This document shows positions 55,473 through 64,000 of a stretch of DNA of 64,000 bases, one piece after another; position 1 is the first letter of the stretch; every line of letters starts with the position of its first letter. The DNA lies in assembly GCA_022829145.1 (NCBI GenBank), contig CM040743.1, positions 5,977,646 to 6,041,645 of the forward strand, given 5' to 3'. The position numbers and the translations under genes are program-made. The notes beneath the pieces were generated by a model. That model had not been told where the DNA came from. It saw only the letters and a program-made list of their open reading frames with translations, and made no database searches. The DNA comes from Albula goreensis (Eukaryota > Chordata > Actinopteri > Albuliformes > Albulidae).

Positions 55473-55622
55473 TTAGCACATGACGATGTCTTTGGCCTGA
55501 GGCAGGTTGATCTTGGTAACCACCACTGTCTGCGCTGCTGAAACCTGAGCCAGGACACGGTACACCTGGAAGATCAAAGAGCCAACAGTGATCAATCCTG
55601 CCTGACGATAACATTTACTCAT
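55473..55622 (-). CDS. unassigned 49-codon open frame or terminal-exon-like sequence
   Basis: On the minus strand a frame runs from ATG (55622-55620) to TAA (55475-55473): 49 codons, beginning MSKCYRQAGLITVGS and ending in a regular segment that includes AAQTVVVTKINLPQAK and a final Cys. An in-frame TGA lies just before a T run upstream. Inside it, ATCTTCCAG/GTGTACC (junction at about 55566) looks like a splice acceptor, so the last 30 codons could be a terminal exon instead. Codon choice in these 30 codons is GC-richer than the neighbourhood. A weakly similar wording (ACCAAGACCACCCTGCCTCA on the minus strand) recurs at about 61088-61115, which argues for a repeat family. I do not recognise the protein. 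The frame is too short to be significant alone. Confidence 0.2.
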   Translation of the reverse strand: MSKCYRQAGLITVGSLIFQVYRVLAQVSAAQTVVVTKINLPQAKDIVMC

Positions 55623-57609
55623 GTGCTCAAACACATGAAAAAAAAATCAACATTATTGAAAATGGACGGTGAAATAATTCATTGAAATGAATTAATGAGT
55701 TTTTTTTTACAGGTCTGGATACAAACTTTTTAAACTGGCAAGAGATACCTCTGATGGGGAGGTGTTTGGGATTCAAAGTGACAGATAAAGTTGAGATTGT
55801 CCAGACCCACAGATGGATTTTAAGTCTACATCAGGGCCGAGGGACAAGCTCTCCTCACTGGTTAGCTCCCTGAATGGCTGCACTGTTGAAAGCAACACAA
55901 ATGTGCCTCACATACCAACAAGTTTTGATGATTGATTTTCATAAGAAGCCAGAGGGAATATTAATTCAAATATTGCAGAAGGCAAGGCCATAAAGGTGGT
56001 AAATGTGGGCCTTTACAAACCTGGTAAACCAGATAATGGCTGACAACCACAGCCGAAAGTCATTTCAGCTGCTATACCCCTTTCCTACATCAAGACTGTG
56101 CATCAGATATAAATTGACCCTCACCATTCACATGGCTCCTCCAAAAGGTTAGTCCAGGTTATTCAGCACCCTTCCTGGCTGGTTGTCTTTGGGGGGTTCA
56201 CCTCATCCGAATAGTGAGGCATGATGCCACCCCCTTGAACACCAAGCCCAAGATCAAATATCTGCACCGATATACTGCTCACCACATAACAATAAACCCC
56301 CTCCAAACATATTGCTGGGAAATTAATCCTATTGAAATAGTGCTTTGGGCATCCTGGTTAGATGTTTGAGAAGCTGAGGTGCTTCCACAGAAGGCAGTGA
56401 TACAACTGCATCATCACAAATGTGTTTTTCACAAATTAATTGTCTTTTTTTAAAAAGTCTTTTTCCTCTTTCAGACTTTTGATTGAGCAGAATGGAAGCT
56501 ATTTCTGAGTCATATATTTTTCTTCTTTTTTTCTCTCTCTCTCTCTCTAAAAAGGAGGACGTTTTCCAGGCATGTCGGATGTTATTATGTTTGTCATTCA
56601 ATTATCACTTAAAGCATATTCACTTTCGTCTTCACAATAAGGAACATGATCTGGAGAGCTCAATACAATTTACAAAAGCAAGGAAATTAATATGCATCTA
56701 TAAAACCTGAGTGAATAGACTCAGATTGACTGCAAGGATAGAGAAGATGATATGAAAGCACGTATGATCCAATGCAATCGTTTTAATCAGTTTTTATTGT
56801 TTGTCTGAGCAGGAAGTAGTCTCTGTTCCTGAAAAGCTTTTGTTAGAATTGTGTCTGTGGTTTCTCTATGCAGTGTCTCCTTGCTGGTTGGTATCTATGG
56901 TGCCCTGTTAAAAATTATCCTTGCCAGTTTAGGTCTATGGTGTCTGCAGAACAAAATCTTTACAATGACTTTTTCTCAGGCCTTACAGCTGCATTGAACA
57001 GGGGAAAGTCAAAGAAATGATAGATTAATTGATTAACATATTGGTCTGAATAGGAATAATGGGGAAACACGTCACATATAGATGTAACTAACATCTATAT
57101 ATTAGTCATACAAAGCCAATTGACATGAAATGGGATTTCAAACAGCTTTATTGTCTTTTCCAGTCATGATTAAATACATTCGAAGGTCAATCTAAATTCA
57201 AAATGTAGCTGTCAAAAGGAACTAAATGAATAATGTAGGTTGCTATGCATACATGTATAAGGGGGGTGATTTGTTCAAAGATAACAAGGAGGATGATGGA
57301 CGGGTGCAGAGATTATACTTAAGAGGGGGGTAGAGATGGGACATAGTCAATGTCTCTAAAATCAGAAGGGCTTGTCATTACCCTTCAGATTGGCCACTGC
57401 ATGTACATGTAATTTGATACATTTTCTTCTAAAAATCCTGCACACTGGATTCAAATGCATAAATAACTGTCGAGCTGTGATCATATTCATGAAAACACTT
57501 TACTGCTGATTGTTTCTGGCACTTCAATATCGCATCAGGTTATGAGGGGTTTGTGTGATTGAGACTGTAGTGCTTTCGAATATTCAAATTAAAGATGACT
57601 TTGACCACA

Positions 57610-57886
57610 ATGACCTTGGGCTGTGTTTGTGCGTGTTTGTATGTACATGTGTATTCATGTGCGTTTGTGTTTCTGAGTATATGTGCACTGCATGCATGTG
57701 TGTGTGTATTACTGAGTGTGTGTGCGTGTGCACATGGGTATGTGTTTACATATATGTGTGTGTGTGTGCATGAGTGCATCTGGCTATATGTTTGTGTGTG
57801 TCTGTTTCGTGTGTGCACATACATGGGTGTGTGTATGTAGATATGCATATGTGTTTGTGTGAGTGTATGCGTGTTCAGGCATGTGT

Positions 57887-57968
<82 letters not shown>

Positions 57969-58115
57969 ATATGCATGTGCATTTGGATATGTGTTTGTTT
58001 GTGAGAATGTATGTATGTATGTGTATGCGTTTGTGTGTCTGTGTTAGTGTTCATGTATATGTATGTGTGTTTGTGTCCATGTGTGTATTCTTATATTAGT
58101 ATGTGTGTGTGTGTG
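57610..58115. repeat. TG-rich region with a pure (TG)n core
   Basis: Five hundred bases of TG/TGTA/CATG words. The core 57891-57965 is an uninterrupted TG repeat of about 37 units. All open frames here are Val-Cys type products of the repeat. Confidence 0.95.
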
Positions 58116-58289
58116 TGTGAGAGTGATTTTTTTGTGCTCAACCATTTTTAGTACTGAAAAACATCAGCATAATTATATCATTCTGTGTAAAATTATATTT
58201 ACAGCAGTGTTTCCATTACTGGAGGTGTTACCTGAACACAGTACGCAGAGCCACAGATGCTAATTAGAGTTACAGAGCCACAAAAAAAG

Positions 58290-58500
58290 TCTGACTGTGT
58301 TCAGCAGTGCCATCATGGAACATTAGGCAATGGAAGAGGTAATCGTGCTAACGTGCTAACGGCTATTTACCAGGAGCAATGGTCCGGAATTGAGTGTTGG
58401 CTTTTACAGCATGTCCAGAAATTACTCAATGGGGGTCTCTGCTCAGATAAAGAGAGACGGTTTAATTGAAAAGCCTCTATTATGTATCCCCAAGGAAAAC
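58290..58500. promoter_or_regulatory. candidate conserved non-coding element
   Basis: Repeat-free complex block with words such as TAATCGTGCTAACGTGCTAA, GGCTATTTACCAGGAGCAAT and GGTTTAATTGAAAAGCC, directly after the TG-rich region. Inference from texture only. Confidence 0.35.
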
Positions 58501-58829
58501 ATAATAGGGGCAGTTTTATGACCTACCCAGAAAAAAAAAAAAAAAAAAAATTGGATGAACATCATTTGGGGGTGGGAGTAAGTGAGAGGTGGCTGGGGAT
58601 TTTGGTCAGCTCTCAGAAAGACGTCTTCCGTTAAGAAGGACTGCTGTTAAATTTTCTACATCGAACCTAAAGCAAATAGTTCAACAAGCACACTTTTGGC
58701 TCTGCGCATTGAAAACAGCCAATCGATTGCAGCATTTGCCAGCCTTTTTTTTTTTTTTACATAAAAAGCAATGCCACGCCTGATTTTTAGCGTACCACAA
58801 CGGTATGTTATGCCTATGTATGATGACCT

Positions 58830-59120
58830 CCATTTATCTCTCCATGTCCTTTCCCCTCCCTTTAATTATGATGGAGATTACAGCTACCAACATGGTGCTT
58901 AACAGCGGGCGAGCGAGCATTCCCTCCCACGTAACGCGCTGCTCACTGGAACAAATACAATCCCTTATTTTGATAATGATAATTCGGAATATTAACACAA
59001 AATTGGTGGGCCTCGCTTGTCTGGCAACCCTAAAAGCAGAAAGTCTAAATGGATACAGTACTGGGGTCCGCTGCTCTGTTAATTGTCCTATCAATCCAGC
59101 GCGGTTGTCTGTTTGCCAGC
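58830..59120. promoter_or_regulatory. candidate conserved non-coding element
   Basis: Complex block with CTTTAATTATGATGG, ATTTTGATAATGATAATTCG, GTTAATTGTCCTATCAATCC and CpG-containing words (CACGTAACGCGC). Open frames on both strands (58805-59167 +, 58834-59094 -) match no family I know. Inference only. Confidence 0.4.
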
Positions 59121-62100
59121 ATCAACATCATTACAGGGCATTCCAGGGGGCGGTCCAAACTGATTAGTTCCAGATGAATCAGTACATGGCAAACGCAAGC
59201 CATGGCACCAGGTCCGTATACTGTATGGGCAATATATTGCATATATTGCAAATCAATTGATATTTTGGGGAAAATATGAGAGCAAATATATGTCACAGCA
59301 ATGTTTCTATGTATATTGCAATTTCAGAAAAACAAGTTCTTTGTGTTTGTTGTAATGATCTTTTCTGATAACATCTATTTCTGTATACTCCAATGCATTT
59401 TCAACTTTGATAGCAGAGCTCTCTTTTTGAGTTCAGTATGTACTGAAATATGTCAATCAGTATATGTGTTCACACACTGAAATATTTTAAAATACCTATG
59501 CTGATCGTTTATTTAATTTCAGTATGTGTCGATAAATTTCATGTCAATGAGGAAGTTGGTCTCTGGTTGAATTTCTAACCAGCACCCAAAGCATCCCTCA
59601 GCACCAGAGGAGTACTCTCTGTTCTCAGGCCTTTGCACCTCTCCGGGAGAAATCAACAGCTCAGCCTCTTACCCACACAAACGTTTAGACAGGCTGCACG
59701 CAGAAATCGCATGCTGGACCCATTAGTGAGCACTGCAGACAAACCAAAATTATCAAAGCTTCCTATTTCTACCATGTAAGCCGGTTTACATTTTTCACAT
59801 TTCTGTCTGAAGGATTCAGATTGTTCAGTTTTTCAAAAGATTTCATTTTTTCATGCTAATTTAAAAACTACACCCTTGGAATAATAAATATGTAAAAATG
59901 TAACAAAATATATATTCTAATTTAAGAAACATTCCTCCTTATGTATATAGGTGCACTAGGAGTCATTGGAAAAGTAATGTTGATAATAATAATAATGATA
60001 ATAATTATAAGACAAGTTCTAAAAAAAATACTTAAGTAGCTGTCTGTTAGAACTCTGTTCACAATTACAATGTGGAATCAGAGTTTTGAAGTGAAAAATT
60101 TAACTCATTAAGAAAAAGCTATACAACAAAAGTATCATGTATCTGTATTTTGGCAAGTAGGCCCCAGAGGAAAAATAGAAGCATATAGGGTTGATCATTT
60201 TCTATTGTTCCAGTCTGAGCGCAGATATAGAAAAAAATGTATATATATAAAATATATATATAAGTATGTATATATAAACAGAGGGAGGGGAAAATTTCAG
60301 TAAATCAAACTTAATTTGTATTGATCATTTCATACACAGATTGCAAAACAATGTACTTCACAATTTACAATAAAGCCACATAAAATTGGGGAGAAAAAGA
60401 AGACAAAACAATAGACTGACAGACCAATAAAGTAACATAATGAAATAAAATTAAAAAAAAAAAATAAATAACAGTGAAAACTGAATAGCATTGGGCCAAA
60501 AGCCATGATGAAAAGTTCTGCTTTATGCTCTGTTTTAAAATGTGTCCATCCACAGACTCTGCAGGCGCCTCATTTCCTGTCACAGTGTGGATTAGGTCCC
60601 ACTATTCCGCCCTTCAGGTTTCCAAATTGAAAGTAGCAGATGGACCCTCACACTCGCGGCGCACAGAAATAGATACGCCTTTGTTTCCTCAGTGGTGTGG
60701 TGGTTATTTATTGACCATGACTGTGAACAGGAGGATGGACAGTGAAGACAAGGGCCTTTAGGATGGGGCTTAGAGATGTGAAAGCACGTTTGTTCAGAGA
60801 CAGGAGTTTTTATTTATTTTATTTTTTTTTTTTTGGTGGAGAAAGGAACACGGAAGAAGAAGCTCATGAGAGGTTGACCCCTTGACCTTCTCCGAGCATT
60901 TTCTCAAAGAGCCATGAATCCGAGACCTTGCTCGAGACAGCTCAGTGTCTGGAAAAATTAGAGTTAAGGATTTCCATCTTTTCAAACATAAAAAAACTGA
61001 TCTGGTGTTAAATTTGGCTGGAGGGATCCTATAATCATTATACATGATTTGTGTTTGTATTTGTTAACATTAGTAAATTAATTAAAGGGCTTGAGGCAGG
61101 GTGGTCTTGGTATAAGCACTATGTGCCGTCATATCACAATACAACTTGAAGGCTGATCAATTAATCAATCATATGTTGATCTATGGATCAATCTTGGTTG
61201 CAAAGGCAAACTTGCCTCAATCCACAGACAGCATCATTTACTAATTTTGTGCAGCATATATGGCATAATACGTATGTGCACATACGAGATAGAACATTAT
61301 GGATTGATAGTGATCTGTAAGACGTTTTTGGCAGGCCCTAAATTAAATTGTCATTTTTTTTTCCTGGTCAACTCGTTAAAAGACTGTAGTTCGTGGTGTG
61401 TTTAGGTTTCATGTTTATAAAGGGACACTGAAGTGAGAATTAACAGTTATAGAGGTTTCTTCACATGTTTTTTATGTGCTAAAATACAGAAAACTTCTAA
61501 AGAATACGTGTAGTTAGTCTTGCAATAGACAATAGACTTACTAGTTTAACTTCATATACATATGAGGTATCCAGTTGATATATGGCTTTCTCTTGATATC
61601 ATACATAGTCTTTTCTATTGTCCAGATGTTTCCTCACTACATATAGTGCCACTTGTACATGAAGAAATGTTTCCATTCCAAACGCGAGACAGGTTTATAT
61701 ATGAAATTAATGACAGACGTGTTCAGAGTTTTTACATCCTGGATATCATTCAGAATATTTATATGGCATCCCAGGCCTCCTTGCAGCCTTGCGCCACATG
61801 ACAGGGGGTGTGGGAGGAGTTACAGACCGAGCTGGCCAATGAGAGACTCCCTAACCTCCAATGGGAGAAAAAAATCAACCATTTCTGAAGCATGTTCGTA
61901 TACCATTGTCAATATGCACCTAACACATATTAAATGCAAATGTAAGATACGTTATATCTTTGTGTCGCTTCCCTCTGGATGCCAGGAATTGTTCCCCCTA
62001 TGGATAGATGTGCCTGTAACACATAAAGAAACATAACAAATACCTTTGAGGATCATATCTGACGTGTGGAGAAATGGACCCATTCCACATTCTGTGTCTG

Positions 62101-62999
62101 AAATGAATGACAGATGTGTTCCGTGGATGTACATTCCACATATCTATAAAGACCAAAAAAAAACTCTACATTTGGCAAACCTGTGTTTCTTTGTGTTCAT
62201 TTATTTTAAATTGTTTATGCATTTATTTTGACTGTTTAGGCCTGTTGTGTTGACTAGTTCCCCTATGTATTCAAAACATCTCATTTCATTACTCTATAGG
62301 TCATGCAGTAATGTTTTCACAATAAACTTTGTTTTAACAAGATGAACTTTTTTTTACCCTTCTTTTGACCCCTGGACAGTACATTGTTTCTGTTTTACAG
62401 CAGCTTCACAAAATGCCCTCTTGTAACTTGAGAGCTTAAAGAAGACTCTCAGTGTGGAAAAAAGGATTTGACCTGTTTTTGTGTGTCTGGAGTATCTTTT
62501 ATGCCCTGCAATCAGTGGAAATGGGCCCATGTTGAAAGTTCAGGGGACACACCCAGTTCTGCCCTCCCTCACTCGCATTCTCAGAGAATCCTCTTATCAT
62601 TGGCTTTAGCACTTTCAACACTAAAGAGTCTCAGGTCAACCACTAGCAATCCAATAGGTGCCTTTTGACACTGAACAAAAAACTACTCAGACCAAAGGTA
62701 TTTTTTTGACAAGATGATATAAATATTAATATCAATATATGCTATTCTGAACAAATCCCTGGTGAGTGAGTTGGCTTGCGTGGCTAAGAATCATTTTTTC
62801 GCTCATGCACTGATTCAACAACAAAAAAGAAAAAAAAAAACTGTTGAAAAATTACAACCAGATGAGGTTCTGCACTCCTCCGTTCTGCTGTTCATTGAAG
62901 GCTGTAAATGTGCGTGAGGAGCGGAGAGAGTGACTGTGTTCGGGGGTGGAGGGAGGGGTGCCACGCTTTAGTGGGACTGCATATTCACTGAATGCCAAA

Positions 63000-63400
63000 A
63001 AAAAAAAAAGGCTTGATGACAATGAGGAGAACAACTGATACGAACCTCCTTTGAAGGCGACGTCCCTCTCTGTCTCCGTGCGCGTCTTTTCCCCCGGCTG
63101 CTGTCAGCGGTGAAACGGCGAAAGGAGAGAACACATGGCTCACATTTGCGATGTGGGTATCTCGGCCCTGCAAGGTTCATTTGGCACCGGTGATGGAGCT
63201 GTGTGAATCTGTGACCGGAAGGCCCGAAAGCCCCTCATGCGTGAATCCCACCACAGCCCGCTCAAGTCTTCACCACGACATCTGTTCACTCCGATGCCCC
63301 TTTTACAGACAGTGAAATAAAATATGTCATCATGACCATCGCTTTTGGCGCTGTAGGAATTTTCCCTCTTGTGGAGTGAGTCCTCCAAAGTTTACTTCTA
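63000..63400. promoter_or_regulatory. candidate regulatory block, GC-balanced
   Basis: Unique complex sequence with raised CpG (GGCGACGTCC, GTGCGCGTC, GAAACGGCGAAAGG, GGCACCGGTG), unlike the AT-rich surroundings. Several short frames on the minus strand, none recognised. Could be a conserved element or the edge of an upstream promoter of the next gene. Inference only. Confidence 0.3.
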
Positions 63401-64000
63401 CAACAATTTAATAACCAACCACAACAGTGTCATTGTACACAGAATATATATACAGAATATTTACTGTCTCTCAGTCACATGATGCTCATCAATGGCTCAT
63501 AGTGTAGATAAACAACAAGCCTGTAGGGGTTGACTATCCCATTTAGCCATCATATTTTATATGTATTTTAATACTGTACTGCGAGTGGTGTTTTCTCACA
63601 AGTCTCACAAAAGTACCTTTATGGCTTAAAAAAAGGGAAGCAGCATTACTGTGCTGAGTAAATAGCATGTATTCCATTTTTTTAAGCTTTCTAAAGTCTA
63701 AAGGTTTTATTTAAACTGCCTGTCTGTCTCGCTATCCATCACCACCCAAATGAAAACCATCCACGCTGTTTGTGTTGTTCAGTAAGGGGTGTTTGTGGGA
63801 ACATGTGGACACCGCCGATCCTTCCTGAGGCGGGCACCCAGCCCTTTTGGGGGTGCCTCTGTTTCCCTGTCTCCAGAAGAAGAAAAAAAGCCATTTCCTT
63901 GATTCACTGCATCTGCCACCGCTGTGTGGTCTGGGGACCGCGTGCTGCGCTGCGCCGCTAGCAGCGAGGTTTAGCTCTTCCTTGGAATACTGCCATGTGC

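Larger units (their letters stand above)
53011..64000. other. intergenic region, last part
   Basis: No gene recognised with confidence. Contents: a partly duplicated LINE-tail-like stretch at 53735-54010; two abutting hairpins at 55201-55262; the small minus-strand frame at 55473-55622; a long TG-rich region at 57610-58115; enhancer-like blocks at 58290-58500, 58830-59120 and 63000-63400; AT-rich TA repeats at about 60236-60280; and short A/T homopolymers. At 55710-56330 the + strand reads with fewer stops than expected in one frame, but I cannot assign it. The final 240 bases are GC-balanced and unassigned. Confidence 0.55.

Noticed and set aside
57555-58099. Val-Cys-rich frames
   Set aside because: Translation of TG repeats.
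63760-64000. First exon or promoter of NRP1 at the window end
   Set aside because: No signal peptide or CUB-domain wording found. The expected neighbour is likely beyond the window.

Overview
The window is vertebrate genomic DNA, most likely from a ray-finned (teleost-type) fish. It has long introns, sparse coding exons, many CA/TG microsatellites, several old copies of a tRNA-derived fish SINE family, and a LINE 3' tail ending in a GATT-type simple repeat. No bacterial-style gene layout is present, and nearly all of the longer open frames are chance frames or lie inside repeats. I cannot name the species.

The one gene I can identify firmly is the 3' end of PARD3 (PAR-3 polarity scaffold; teleost pard3aa/pard3ab type), on the + strand. 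Three coding exons are visible: 3191-3311, 10266-10423 and 14751-15222. Their phases join exactly, with GT/AG borders. They encode the last 249 residues or so, ending in the conserved tail [11 protein letters not shown] 3'UTR of about 2.4 kb follows, up to an AATAAA at 17610. The rest of the gene (oligomerisation domain, PDZ domains, aPKC-binding region) lies upstream of the window. Two features may affect the transcripts. The middle exon's 3' end and splice donor are tandemly copied five times with TG repeats. The exon at 3191-3311 can also read through its donor into a stop and a 3'UTR-like stretch ending in a canonical poly(A) signal near 4670, which suggests a short PARD3 isoform.

From about 17.65 kb to the end (46 kb) I find no convincing gene, so this is a gene desert downstream of PARD3. 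In human the next gene on that side is NRP1; no NRP1 exon is visible here. The desert holds complex, AT-rich blocks that look like conserved non-coding enhancers (best: 32.10-32.90 kb and 26.46-26.76 kb, then 41.0-41.33, 58.3-58.5, 58.8-59.1 and 63.0-63.4 kb). It also holds three exact PBX-MEIS composite sites, CpG-dense patches, a 30-bp minisatellite (37.96-38.71 kb), Tigger-like and MITE-like remnants, SINE and LINE fragments, perfect hairpins, and a 49-codon minus-strand open frame at 55.5 kb that may be a terminal exon of something unrecognised.

All element and enhancer calls rest on reading the sequence alone, with no alignment. The PARD3 exons are secure. Enhancer calls are inference.
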